From assembly GCF_052050035.1 (NCBI RefSeq), contig NZ_CP189882.1, positions 2,976,001 to 3,040,000 on the forward strand: a DNA stretch of 64,000 bases, written 5' to 3'. The stretch is from Symbiopectobacterium purcellii_A. Lineage in GTDB: Bacteria > Pseudomonadota > Gammaproteobacteria > Enterobacterales > Enterobacteriaceae. Within the stretch, counting starts at the first letter, position 1; every line of letters starts with the position of its first letter. A program made the translations under genes and the position numbers. This document shows positions 9,383 to 18,129 of this stretch, piece after piece. The notes beneath the pieces are model-generated. The model worked only from the letters and a program-made list of their open reading frames with translations, was not told the DNA's origin and searched no databases.

Positions 9383-9605
9383 TGCGGGGAAACTCTGCCT
9401 GGAATTCGGCGATGTAATCAAAAAACGCGCAATGTGTTCAAAAATCACCCAAACACAGAGGCATTCACGATAAAAAAGCCGGTTTTCATCGTTGCCAGCC
9501 GCCGAAATCAGGGGCTCCAAAAAGTTTGAAATTCCTAGGCGTCAAGGGTAAAGCATCCCGTCTCAGCCTCGGAGCCTATCCGCGGATCACCTTTGCCTAA
9601 AATGA

Positions 9606-10045
9606 GGTATACGAATGCACGCCTAAGATCTTGTGCCATGGGTTGACGGCTATCTGTCTGCTTATCCCTGACCTCACAGATATGCAAGCGTGTGCGCAAG
9701 CATTAACCAAAACGTTCCAAAGACAGCGTCTTTGCAAAATGCAAACAGTGCAGGGTTAATGGAAACGAGATTTGAGTCCTCACGCCGAGGAGCCGGAACC
9801 AATGAAATAGCGCATTCTCACGGCAGATGACGTCAACCTGCTCTGACGTAGCGGTGGAAATGAGGTTCCTGACGGATGCTCACACACTAAGCAGACCGCT
9901 GTCGCACTTACAGAACACGCAAAGCAAGGCGCGGACGTTAAATTGCTGGAATCTTTCTGGAGAGTAATAATCAGGTATCCCCAAGGGAACTCTACATTGG
10001 CCTGACGCTTTCCTCCCAATAACGGTTTGGCGTACAGCAATAATA
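9606..10045. other. Degenerate sequence after the integrase remnant
   Basis: About 440 bp without a credible open frame, ribosome-binding site or RNA. A few short peptides can be read but none resembles a known protein to me. It probably contains the decayed 3' part of the integrase island. Confidence 0.5.
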
Positions 10046-10372
10046 GGCTGTGTCCCTTAATTGCTTGAGCTATAGTATCCATCTGTTTCTAAGACACTTT
10101 GGATTATGGCTCGCTACGATCTTTCTGATGAAGCATGGGCAATCATTGAGCCCTTGTTACCAACCGTTTTGACATCTCCGCAGGCATGCCGGCCATGGGC
10201 AGAACATCGCAAAATCGTCAACGGCATGTTCTGGATACTGTGTTCAGGTGCCCCATGGCGTGATTTAACTGAACGTTACGGCCCATGTAAAACCGTTTAT
10301 AACCATTTCAATAGATGGTGTCAACGCCACGATCTTTGACCGTTTTTCACCATTTTTAATGTCCGCTATTCA

Positions 10373-11176
10373 TCAACCAGGTTGACCGCTTTTCTCCAGC
10401 GATGCCTCGTTGTTTTCTGGCGCACGATTCTTGCTCAGTACGCCTGCCTTACGTTTCTCTCTTAGCCGGTAGCTCTCCCCCTTGATATTCAGCGTCGTTG
10501 AGTGATGCAGCAACCTGTCCAGGATCGCCGTTGCCAGCACGTTGTCGCCGAACATCTCTCCCCAGTCCGCGAACCCCTTGTTCGACGTCAGGATGATGCT
10601 GGTCTTCTCGCAACGCCGATTCAGCAGCCTGAAGAACAGGCTTGCCTCCTCACGGTTCATCGGCAGGTAGCCGATTTCATCGAGGATCAGCACGCGCGCA
10701 TAACTCAGCTGCTGCAGCTGGCGCTCCAGACGGTTTTCCTGTCGCGCCTTCATCAGCGTCGCTATCAGCCTGTCCAGCGGCATGAACAGCACCCGATGCC
10801 CTGCATCCGCCGCTTTCACGCCCAGCGCCACCGCCAGATGCGTTTTGCCCACGCCCGGTGGACCCAGCAGGATCACGTTTTCGCTTCGTTCTACGAACGC
10901 CAGGCCGGCAAGCTCTCTCACCACCTTAAGGTCGATGCCCGGCTGGAAGCTGAAGTCGAACTGCTCCAGCGTTTTCACCCAGGTGAGCCGGGCTTGCTTC
11001 AGCCGGGACTCCATACCGCGTTGATGGCGCCCGCTCCATTCCTGTTGCAGCGCTCGGCACAGGAACTCGCGGTAGTTGAGTTCTTTCTTCGCCGCCTGCT
11101 CCAGCAAGCTTTCTACCTGGTACCCCAGATGCTCCATTTTCAGACGGCCCAGCAGCGTCTCCAGTTCATGCATCAC
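10373..11176 (-). CDS. istB: IstB-type transposition helper ATPase
   Basis: 267 residues. An AAA+ ATPase that partners the IstA transposase and helps target selection. The Walker A motif GPPGVGKTH and Walker B LILDEIGYLP are clear, as is the sensor-like IILTSNKGFADW. The N-terminal IstB domain (ELNYREFLCRALQQEW) is complete. Its start overlaps the istA stop by 4 bp, so translation is probably coupled. The frame is open and of normal length. Confidence 0.95.
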   Translation of the reverse strand: MMHELETLLGRLKMEHLGYQVESLLEQAAKKELNYREFLCRALQQEWSGRHQRGMESRLKQARLTWVKTLEQFDFSFQPGIDLKVVRELAGLAFVERSENVILLGPPGVGKTHLAVALGVKAADAGHRVLFMPLDRLIATLMKARQENRLERQLQQLSYARVLILDEIGYLPMNREEASLFFRLLNRRCEKTSIILTSNKGFADWGEMFGDNVLATAILDRLLHHSTTLNIKGESYRLREKRKAGVLSKNRAPENNEASLEKSGQPG

Positions 11177-12345
11177 AGCAGCTCCTCATAAGCACTCAGC
11201 GGACGGTGTTCTACCATGCTCACCTGTTGCCACAGCGGTGCATGGTGCTCCGGAACGGTCTGCCACCCGGTACCGCGGTTGTTCAGGCGATGGGTGGCCA
11301 CAAGCTGCTCATTGCCGTAGATCCTCAGCTCATCATCCAGCGTGATCCGGATTGAGACCGGGCGGCCACACCAGGCCTCCGGCACGGAGTAACGATTACC
11401 CCGCACCTCGATATAGCCGTCCCAGGCCACATGACGGATGTCGAAGTAGCTGGTATCGAAGTCCGTTGCCGGCAACGCCTGCAGGTGCCCTTTTTCTTCC
11501 TCGAAGCGGGTCGCCGGCGTTTGCCGGAACTGGCGCAGCTCGCGCTGGTCCGCGACCTCGGCAAGCCACTGCTCCAGCAACTGGTTAACGTGCGCGAAGC
11601 TGTCGAACTGCGTGTAACGGACAAAGAAGTTGTATTTGAGGTAGTCGACCATGCGTTCAACCTTGCCCTTGGTTCGCGCGCGACGGGGGCGACACGCCCG
11701 GGGCTGGAAGTCATAGTGCTGCGCCAGTTGCAGGAAGCCTGCGTTGAACACCACATTGCCGTTGTGATTTTTCAGCACGGCCGCTTTCTGATTATCGACC
11801 AGCAAGGTTTTCACGCCGCCACCGAAGTAACGGAAGGCCCGCACCAGGGACTCATAGGTGTGCTCCGCATCCTGGCTCGGTGCCGCAAAGACGTGGAGGC
11901 GACGCGAGTAACCCAGCGTGTTCACGGCGAAGTTGATTTTGCAGCGTTCACCAGACACCTCCGCCTCGATTTCTCCCCAGTCATGCTGTAACTGGTAACC
12001 TGGCTGGGTTTCGAAGCGCACGGTCTTTTTACCCGGCCGCATTTTACGTTTGGGCTGGATGTAAGCCCGAAGCGTGGAGCGTCCGCCGGGATAGCCCATC
12101 TTTCTGATTTCATGGAATATCACTTCGGCGTTCCAGACGTTTTCGGTCAGACGCATATCGATGTACTCCATGAAAGGGCGGAGTTTTTCCATTCGCAGCC
12201 GGGCCTTACGCGCCGGCGGAGATGGATAACGCAGATACCGGCTGAAGGTGCGCTCGGAACAACCGATTTGGGTGGCAATATCGACAATGTAAGCCCCCTG
12301 ATGGCGCATTTGCTTTATCATGAAAAAGTCCTCTCTGCTCAGCAT
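11173..12345 (-). CDS. istA: IstA-type IS21-family transposase
   Basis: 390 residues from the chosen start MLSREDFFMI at 12345, preceded by AAGGA; an in-frame upstream ATG at 12405 would add 20 residues not usual in the family. The N-terminal helix-turn-helix (IVDIATQIGCSERTFSRYL) is followed by the DDE integrase core: Asp in LQHDWGEIEAEV, Asp in LLVDNQKAAV and Glu in RTKGKVERMVDY. The frame is uninterrupted. Together with IstB it should move the element as a circularised intermediate. Confidence 0.95.
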   Translation of the reverse strand: MLSREDFFMIKQMRHQGAYIVDIATQIGCSERTFSRYLRYPSPPARKARLRMEKLRPFMEYIDMRLTENVWNAEVIFHEIRKMGYPGGRSTLRAYIQPKRKMRPGKKTVRFETQPGYQLQHDWGEIEAEVSGERCKINFAVNTLGYSRRLHVFAAPSQDAEHTYESLVRAFRYFGGGVKTLLVDNQKAAVLKNHNGNVVFNAGFLQLAQHYDFQPRACRPRRARTKGKVERMVDYLKYNFFVRYTQFDSFAHVNQLLEQWLAEVADQRELRQFRQTPATRFEEEKGHLQALPATDFDTSYFDIRHVAWDGYIEVRGNRYSVPEAWCGRPVSIRITLDDELRIYGNEQLVATHRLNNRGTGWQTVPEHHAPLWQQVSMVEHRPLSAYEELL

Positions 12346-12874
12346 GTTGATATCCTTTTCGGTGTAGGAACCATCAGGAAACAACATGTTGGGTGGAACG
12401 GACAAATCAAATGGTGAATTAGGGACTTATATCACTGGCGCTGACAATGGTCAAAGTCTGGAGTTATTAACATTATTTTTAATAGGTTACTTTCATTTCT
12501 TGATGCTCATGGACTTGTTGACTGGTCAGCCATTGCGCTGGATGGCAGCAATATCCGTGCGCTCAAATGTGCGGCTGGCGCTCAAAAAAACATCCCGATA
12601 TTACCAACGATAACAGCCTGGGTCGCTCACGAGGTGGTTATGGCACCAAAATCCACATGGCGACTGACGGAAGCGGCATCCCGCTAAATATCGTACTGAG
12701 TGCTGGGCAGGCTCACGAAAGCCTGTTCGCGTTACGACTCCTGGACGGCATTGGCGTGCAACGGCAGAACGGTAGCATGAAGCGTCGTGGTCATGCGGTA
12801 CTGGCTGACAAAGCCTACTCTGGCAATGCACTCCGTAACAAGTTGAAAAGAAGAGGGATAAAAACGGTTATTCC

Positions 12875-13063
12875 GGCTTTGTTGAATAATTTAAGATACT
12901 GATTTATATAAGCATTATAAAATTTCAACGACTAATTTTTCCTCTCGGAATGCTTTTTATTGTGCTAACTATTTGATTTGTCGTTCTAACAAAATACATT
13001 CTCTGTAAATGCATTCTAACTAAAGAAGATGTAAATCAAACGGTTAAATTATTCAACAAAGCC
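12875..13063. repeat. MITE-189 copy in IS427-type element
   Basis: 189 bp with a perfect 9-bp duplication, ggttattcc, at 12866-12874 and 13064-13072. It splits the IS427-type OrfB. Confidence 0.92.
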
Positions 13064-13401
13064 GGTTATTCCCCGAAAATCAAATGAAAAACTGGCTTCA
13101 GATGGACGCTCACAACTTTATCGTGATGCTTATCGCCGTCGCAACGTTGTAGAAAGATGTTTTGGCCGTTTAAAGGAATATAGACGGATTGCCACACGTT
13201 ATGAAAAAACGGCAAGAAACTATCTAGCAATGGTGAAACTGGGCTGCATCCGCTTGTTTTACGCCCGGTTACGTAATTAAGGGACACAGCCTAGTTTATG
13301 TATCTTTTCTCGATTAGCATAGGGCACACACCTCGATATGAGTGTTCAAGAAATAGAAATTGACGAAGGCAATAAAAGGGAGGCGTGATGTTTACCCCGG
13401 A

Positions 13402-14709
13402 GAGAGTGTAAAAAGATCTGTGTAAATGGCATTTTGAGGAAAAACTTCAGAGGACAAAAAATGCCTATCAGCAACGAACTTATTGACCAACTGCTTCAGG
13501 ATTGCCACTCCCCTCAGGAGCTTCTGGGTGAATCAGGCCTACTCAAGGAGCTGACTAAAAGACTGGCGGAACGGGTTCTTCAAGCTGAGATGGAGATACA
13601 CCTTGGGTATGCTAAGCATGACCCGGCTGGTAATAATTCAGGCAACTCCCGCAATGGCAAGACATCCAAGAGCGTACGTAGCCAAAATGGGGCGCTCGAG
13701 CTCGATATTCCGCGCGACCGCAACAGTACCTTCGAGCCGACACTGATCGGTAAGCACGAAAAGCAGCTTAACGGCTTCGATGACCGCATTATTTCTCTCT
13801 ATTCCAGAGGGCTATCAACCCGTGATATTCAGGCTCACTTTAAAGAAGTCTACGGGGTCGATGTTTCCGCTGGCTTCATTTCTCAAGTGACCAATGCCGT
13901 GATGGATGACGTTAAGCGCTGGCAGCAACGGCCGCTGGATGCGTTTTATCCCATTGTTTACCTTGACTGTATTGTGGTCAAAAGCCAGGACGGCGGAGCC
14001 GTGACCAACAAGTCTGTTTACTTGGCTCTAGGCATCAACGGCCAGGGCGAAAAAGAGCTGCTGGGGCTATGGATAGCCAAAACCGAGGGGGCCAAGTTCT
14101 GGTTATCTGTAATGACAGAACTGAAAAATCGTGGGCTACAGGACATCTTCATCGCCTGCTGCGATGGCCTGAAGGGCTTTCCTGATGCCATTGAAGCTGT
14201 TTACCCGCATACGCGGGTACAGCTCTGCATCGTGCATCAGGTGCGGAACTCGCTGCGCTACGTCGGCTGGAAAGAGCGTAAAGCCGTTGCTGCTGACCTC
14301 CGCACTATCTATAGTTCCGCAACGCTAGAGGGCGCTGAAGAGGCCCTTGATGCCTTCGCGGCCAAATGGGATGAGCAGTTCCCGACGATCAGCCCATCGT
14401 GGAGAAATAATTGGGAACGTCTCATCGTCATTTTTGATTTTCCGCCGGAGATTCGCAAGGTTATCTACACCACCAACGCGATAGAGTCGTTAAATGCTTC
14501 ATTGCGCAAGATAACGAAAACGCGACGAATATTTCCAACGGATGACTCGGTGCTAAAATTATTCTATCTAGCCTTGCATAATATCTCGGCTAAATGGACC
14601 CTACCAATCAGAGACTGGAAACCGGCTATGAGCCAATTCATGTTGATGTATGGAGATCGGATTTCCGGTTAAGCGATGGAGCCATTTACACGAAATTCTT
14701 TACAGACTC
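13402..14709 (+). mobile_element. IS256-family element, copy 3, intact
   Basis: 1308 bp with ends gagagtgtaaaaag and ctttacagactc. It is flanked by a perfect 8-bp duplication accccgga at 13394-13401 and 14710-14717. The transposase frame is complete. Confidence 0.95.
13461..14672 (+). CDS. IS256-family transposase, full length
   Basis: 403 residues from MPISNELIDQ. The AGAGGA sequence nine bases upstream supports this start over an in-frame ATG at 13434. DDE residues are present in YLDCIVVK, CCDGLKGF and TNAIESLNAS. The frame is clean, both element ends are present and the target duplication is perfect, so it is likely to be active. It is of the EIHLGY subtype. Confidence 0.95.
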   Translation: MPISNELIDQLLQDCHSPQELLGESGLLKELTKRLAERVLQAEMEIHLGYAKHDPAGNNSGNSRNGKTSKSVRSQNGALELDIPRDRNSTFEPTLIGKHEKQLNGFDDRIISLYSRGLSTRDIQAHFKEVYGVDVSAGFISQVTNAVMDDVKRWQQRPLDAFYPIVYLDCIVVKSQDGGAVTNKSVYLALGINGQGEKELLGLWIAKTEGAKFWLSVMTELKNRGLQDIFIACCDGLKGFPDAIEAVYPHTRVQLCIVHQVRNSLRYVGWKERKAVAADLRTIYSSATLEGAEEALDAFAAKWDEQFPTISPSWRNNWERLIVIFDFPPEIRKVIYTTNAIESLNASLRKITKTRRIFPTDDSVLKLFYLALHNISAKWTLPIRDWKPAMSQFMLMYGDRISG

Positions 14710-14963
14710 ACCCCGGAATTTATAAATGAAGAACGCGGAGAGTTTCTCCTTATATCCAACCACAGCCTAGCATCTGCGGAGTCTATACAATTCAGTATTG
14801 CCTATAATATTGCCAGAATATCCTACGGGAAATCCCAACTTCCACCGCATATTCGAACCTGTAGGGTCGTCTATGACACCAGAGGGCAATCAATCCCTGA
14901 CGCAGTGCTGACCCAGGTCAACAAAGCGCTTGAGCAGGTAGCCATTGTGGAGTTTAAACGCTG

Positions 14964-15199
14964 ATGGGAATCCAGTTAATTATAAAAGCAGATCGTAAAA
15001 AGATAGAAAAAGTTTTGGGGTCACTGGCGTCAGAATGTGAGATTTTTACGGTTGCAGAAGGCCTTTTTGGGATTTCAATTCCGTAGCGAAGTCTCTTATC
15101 CGGGGGGGAAGATGTCGTTCTACACAAACTTGAACAACTAAAGCGTTTTGACCTCTGGCAGGGATCATGGCAAGAATCCAAGCGACGTTGGTTCTGGTG
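14964..15199 (+). pseudogene. Unrecognised 78-codon gene with one amber codon, downstream partner of 13388
   Basis: The ATG at 14964 overlaps the stop of the preceding gene. The product begins MGIQLIIKADRKKIEKVLG and reads to GISIP, where a single TAG lies at about 15084-15086. The same frame then continues RSLLSGGEDVVLHKLEQL and ends ESKRRWFW at about 15199. The coding frame resumes without a shift, so this is a gene killed by one point mutation. Two small overlapping genes are typical of toxin-immunity or phage pairs, but no function can be assigned. Confidence 0.5.
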
Positions 15200-15332
15200 A
15201 GGTTCCGCTCTGAGCGAGAAGCAGATATTTTAGATTCAACTATTTTCTTAGCTTCCTGGGCAGTAATAATTACCCTGTAGAATAGTTTTTATTACCCAAT
15301 GACTGTTCCGGAGGCATCGATCGTATGAGTAA
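15200..15332. other. Non-coding stretch, no feature seen
   Basis: About 130 bp between the small gene pair and the IS1031-type fragment. It is AT-rich, with no open frame or RNA recognised. Confidence 0.4.
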
Positions 15333-15490
15333 GAGCTTATCCCAATAGGATTTTATTCCAGACAATGATGCCGCAGGTAAAATGCAGCATCGCCTCATAA
15401 TTTTCGACTTTCTTCTCCCAGCGAGTCAGAACCCGACGAAAGCGATTCATCCAGCTGTGCGTTCTCTCCACTACCCAGCGATGAGTGCAC
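15333..15490 (-). pseudogene. IS1031-type (IS5 family) transposase, C-terminal fragment
   Basis: The terminal repeat agcttatcccaatagg (15334) and the residues RWVVERTHSWMNRFRRVLTR match the 3' end of the complete element at 59558-60424. The rest was lost where the IS3-type element begins at 15491. Confidence 0.85.
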
Positions 15491-15502
15491 TGGTCAAGTA
15501 AA

Positions 15503-16465
15503 TCAGGACACTTTTTTCTCAGCCATTTGTTCATAACGCACCGGAGACAGATCCCCGTTAGCGGCATGATGCCTGTCTAGGTTGTAGTAGCGGATATACG
15601 TCGCCACATCATGCTCCATGTAAGCCCGTGTTGGCTGGGGTACCAGCAGCAACCATTCATGTTTCAGACTGCCCCAGAAGCGCTCCATCACCGCATTATC
15701 CCAGCAGGCACCCACGTCTCCCATACTGCTCCTCAGCCTGTAGCTGCTCAGCAGCGCCTGAAAGCGTTGTCCCGTGTACTGCGCCCCCCTGTCCGTATGC
15801 ACCACCAGGCCCGGCGGGGGAGTTCGCAGGTTATATGCCTTCATCAGGGCCCCGCAGACCAGCGATGAGGTCATCCGTCTGTCCACCTGCCAGCCCACTA
15901 TCAGCCGGGAGTACAAATCCATAATAGCCGCCAGATACAGCCAGCCTTCACCGGTCTTCAGATACGTGATGTCACTCGCCCACACCTGATTTGGCCCCGG
16001 CGGGTTAAAATTCTGGTTCAGCAGGTTTGGGGCCACCTCTGCAACCGGGTGGGGTTTTGTCGTGACCTTATAAGTCCGGCGCTGTCGGCAGACCAGCCCC
16101 TCTTCCTGCATGAGTTTCCTCACCCGCCAGCGGCTGATTATGATGCCTTCTCCACGAAGCCTTTTGACCAGCGTCCGGCTTCCTGCTCCCTGCCTGCTGG
16201 CGGCGAACAGCGCCTTTAACCTGACCCGGACCTCCACGTCTTTTTGCAGCGGTTCGGCGGGCTTTTTTCGCCATGCATACCAGGCAGAGGCCGTCACACG
16301 CATGACCCGACAGAGTGTACGAACGCTGAAGTCAGTGGCATTGTCGAGAATGAACCGGTCTCTCACGACATATGTTTCGCGAAGAAGGCACTCGCCTTTT
16401 TTAGTATCTCCTTCTCTGTACGTAACTCTTTGTTTTCCTTTTGTAACCGTTTTAACTCTGCACAT
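15503..16465 (-). CDS. IS3-family transposase OrfB (integrase core)
   Basis: The region homologous to OrfB starts near 16380 (RETYVVRDRFILDN) and is expressed by -1 frameshifting from OrfA. It has an HTH-like region (WRVRKLMQEEGLVCRQRR) and the DDE core: Asp in WASDITYLKTGEGW, Asp in VVHTDRGAQY and Glu in NAVMERFWGSLKHEW. The frame is open to the normal end. With OrfA it makes the fusion transposase. Confidence 0.92.
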   Translation of the reverse strand: MCRVKTVTKGKQRVTYREGDTKKGECLLRETYVVRDRFILDNATDFSVRTLCRVMRVTASAWYAWRKKPAEPLQKDVEVRVRLKALFAASRQGAGSRTLVKRLRGEGIIISRWRVRKLMQEEGLVCRQRRTYKVTTKPHPVAEVAPNLLNQNFNPPGPNQVWASDITYLKTGEGWLYLAAIMDLYSRLIVGWQVDRRMTSSLVCGALMKAYNLRTPPPGLVVHTDRGAQYTGQRFQALLSSYRLRSSMGDVGACWDNAVMERFWGSLKHEWLLLVPQPTRAYMEHDVATYIRYYNLDRHHAANGDLSPVRYEQMAEKKVS

Positions 16466-16641
16466 TCATCATCGCTGAGTACGCCGTTGCTCTGCTCGCG
16501 TGCCAGCGAGACCCATGTATGCAGGGTTTTGTTGCTTATGCCCAGCGATGCTACTGCCCTGGCTATCGTATAGCCCTGCTCTGTTACCAGGGCAACGGCT
16601 TCCTTTTTAAACTCAGGGGTAAATTGTCGTTTATGGTTCAC
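16363..16641 (-). CDS. IS3-family transposase OrfA
   Basis: 92 residues. An N-terminal helix-turn-helix (EFKKEAVALVTEQGYTIARA) is followed by a leucine-zipper-like coiled coil (LKRLQKENKELRTEKEILKK). A slippery A-AAA-AAG sequence lies at the codons for LKKA near 16395, the usual -1 frameshift site for OrfAB in this family. The start is MNHKRQFTPEF at 16641. Confidence 0.92.
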   Translation of the reverse strand: MNHKRQFTPEFKKEAVALVTEQGYTIARAVASLGISNKTLHTWVSLAREQSNGVLSDDECAELKRLQKENKELRTEKEILKKASAFFAKHMS

Positions 16642-16690
16642 TAAACACCTCCGTTTTGGATGTAAGTTTAGTGTCCTGATTATTCAACCA

Positions 16691-16946
16691 CTACAGCCGC
16701 CTGCGGGGTGCGGGTGTCTCAGCCGGCTCCGGTGCTGCGGGCAGAACGGCGGCTTTACGTGATGCCGGCCGGTAAAGACGCTTCTCCAGACTCCGGGCGC
16801 TGATCCTGGCCGGCCTTACTGAAGCGAGCGAACAGCTCACATACGTTGGTTTTGGGAATGCCGAGCCGTCTGCCTGCCTCAATACGCGGCAGCTTTTCAT
16901 CAAAATGGAGGCGGAGTGCTTCAAGGATCCATGTCCGGTGTTTCAT
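16691..16946 (-). pseudogene. IS21-like IstA N-terminal fragment
   Basis: From 16946 the frame gives MKHRTWILEALRLHFDEKLP and a helix-turn-helix (RIEAGRRLGIPKTNVCELFARF) typical of the N-terminus of IS408-type IstA proteins. It shifts frame near 16810 (EKRLYRPASRKA) and is cut by the IS3-type end at 16690. Just upstream lies an inverted repeat, atagtgtccat...atggacactat (16951-16980), perhaps the element terminus. Confidence 0.5.
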
Positions 16947-17062
16947 AGGATAGTGTCCATTAAAAAATGATGGACACTATTTTCCCGGAACGGACGGTCA
17001 CAGGACAGACGGTTCAGATGAGACGCTTACGTTAAATACTAAAATAGATAAGTGAAAATCGT

Positions 17063-18129
17063 ATGGCCAATGCAAATCGATCGGTACTCAATATTGATCT
17101 CGATCTACTCAGAACGTTTGAAGCGGTAGCGGATTTGAACACTTTCGCTGCCGCCGCCGTGGCGGTTTGCCGCACGCAATCTGCGGTGAGCCAACAAATG
17201 CAACGACTGGAGCAACTGGTGGGGAAAGAGCTGTTCGCCCGCCACGGTCGAAACAAATTGCTGACGGAACACGGCGTGCAGTTTCTGGGTTATGCCCGCA
17301 AGATCCTGCAATTTAACGATGAAGCCTGCACCTCGCTGATGTACAGCGACATGCTTGGCACGCTGGCGATCGGCGCGTGTGAAGATACGGCAGATAACAT
17401 TTTGCCTACGCTTTTGCATCGCGTGACCACGCTGTTTCCCAAACTGACCATTGACGTTAGCGTAAAGCCTAGCCCAGAACTGCACAGTATGCTGGAAAAA
17501 AAAGCGATTGATTTGGCTATTACCACCATGTCGAGCGATAGCGCTGAGCAAATTTTGCTGCGCACCTCACCGACCATGTGGTATTGCGCAGCGGATTATC
17601 GCTTTCGTCAGGACGAACCCGTGTCGCTGGTGTTATAGCCAACCGACTTAAAAATGATTACATCCTATGCCCTGATATGCGGCAAAGAAGCATAGCTGGC
17701 TGTTATCAAAATAATGTCGCTTGGCTATACTGGATGAACCCAGCAATTTCCGCGCATTGGCGATCACCTTGCTCAATGAGGCGGGCATCCCCTGCCCCAT
17801 TCCCTGGCGTATTGCCTATGTCGCGTCAACGCTTCCGGCAGTGCGTGCTGCGGTGAAGGCTGGCCTGGGCGTGACGGTGCGAACAGGTTGAGATGATGAA
17901 CCCGGAACTGAGGGTATTGGGAACGGCAGACGGTTTACCTGTGCTCCCCGATACGCAATATTTTTTGTGCAAACGCCTGCAAGAAAGCAACACGTTGGCC
18001 GATGCCATTTTCAATGTGGTAGCGTCCGGCCACTACTATCGTGGCGCGTTGCTCTCTGGTGCCTCAGCCAGTGACGATAACAACACCAGTGAGGGGGATG
18101 CGGCGCTGAAAAACGCCCTGTTTATGTAA
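17063..18129 (+). pseudogene. lrhA: LrhA, LysR-type regulator, interrupted by MITE-96 and frameshifted
   Basis: LrhA represses flhDC (motility) and affects RpoS and fimbriae in E. coli. The helix-turn-helix region (LDLLRTFEAVADLNTFAAAA to QSAVSQQMQRLEQLVGKELF) is nearly identical to E. coli LrhA, and lrhA lies upstream of nuo there too. The gene is cut in the effector domain by a MITE-96 at 17634-17729 and resumes LDEPSNFRALAITLL. A one-base insertion near 17885 destroys the frame before EMMNPELRVLGTADGLP. The C-terminal frame then continues to 18129. No functional regulator is expected; a DNA-binding N-terminal fragment of about 190 residues could still be made. Confidence 0.93.
17634..17729. 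repeat. MITE-96 copy in lrhA
   Basis: 96 bp, IS630-type ends, TA target in the codons for VLLDEP. The orientation is opposite to the copies at 6588 and 8842. Confidence 0.92.

Larger units (their letters stand above)
7742..9520 (+). mobile_element. IS91-type (rolling-circle) element
   Basis: The element begins directly after the tetranucleotide GAAC (7738-7741), the target known for IS91-family elements, which create no target duplication. It contains a small upstream frame and a Y2/HUH-type transposase gene, the latter cut by a MITE-96 at 8842. The exact right end, near 9515-9525, is inferred from where the integrase sequence resumes. Confidence 0.75.
7590..9605 (+). pseudogene. P4-type tyrosine integrase remnant split by an IS91-type element
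   Basis: A start at 7591 gives MKSPQMALYDLTIRNVKASA followed by SDSHALYLLVNPNGSRNWYLKYRM. This is the N-terminal arm-binding domain of P4-family integrases. The frame is cut after 7741 and resumes near 9527 with GVKGKASRLSLGAYPRITFA, then meets a stop. The catalytic Arg-His-Tyr domain is not seen; the following 440 bp are degenerate. It is the remnant of an integrative element that used the adjacent tRNA-Asn gene. Confidence 0.78.
10319..12446 (-). mobile_element. IS21-family element, apparently intact
   Basis: The ends tgtcaacgcc (10319) and ggcgctgaca (to 12446) form the inverted repeat. A 4-bp duplication, atgg, lies at 10315-10318 and 12447-12450, as expected for IS21. It carries complete istA and istB genes overlapping by 4 bp. 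It is the only IS21-type copy in the window and looks functional. Confidence 0.92.
10106..13280 (+). pseudogene. IS427-type transposase (OrfA/OrfB), interrupted twice
   Basis: OrfA starts at 10106 (MARYDLSDEAWAIIEPLL), is cut by the IS21-type element after NRW, and resumes at 12447. The run of seven A residues near 12583 is where OrfA and OrfB frames overlap. OrfB is then cut by the MITE-189 at 12875 and ends at 13280. The catalytic residues are present in separate pieces: ALDGSNIRA, VLADKAYSGN and VVERCFGRLKE. Confidence 0.88.
10046..13291 (+). mobile_element. IS427-type (IS5 family) element split by IS21-type and MITE-189
   Basis: The ends ggctgtgtcccttaatt (10046) and aattaagggacacagcc (to 13291) are flanked by TA on both sides. 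The element is interrupted by an IS21-type element at 10319-12446 and a MITE-189 at 12875-13063. Removing both leaves the same structure as the intact copy at 44764-45679. Confidence 0.92.
13388..14964 (+). pseudogene. Unrecognised ~85-residue gene split by IS256
   Basis: Removing the IS256 (13402-14709) and one copy of its 8-bp duplication gives a frame beginning MFTPEFINEERGEFLLISNH. The start at 13388 is preceded by GGGAGG and overlaps the stop of an upstream 16-codon frame. The frame continues SLASAESIQFSIAYNIARIS and ends VNKALEQVAIVEFKR. The segment VVYDTRGQSIPDAVL is reminiscent of C-terminal nuclease domains of contact-dependent toxins, but I am not certain. Its stop overlaps the start of the next gene (TGATG at 14962). 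It could be a toxin-like gene, a phage gene, or a relic. Confidence 0.6.
15491..16690 (-). mobile_element. IS3-family element, type A, complete
   Basis: The inverted ends tggtcaagtaaatcaggaca (15491) and gtcctgattattcaacca (to 16690) are recognisable. The 3-bp flanks (cac and cta) do not match. The left flank is an IS1031-type fragment and the right flank an IS21-like fragment, so this copy marks a rearrangement junction. Confidence 0.88.

Noticed and set aside
10502..11191. 229-codon plus-strand frame opposite istB
   Set aside because: Antisense shadow; IstB on the minus strand has Walker A and B motifs.
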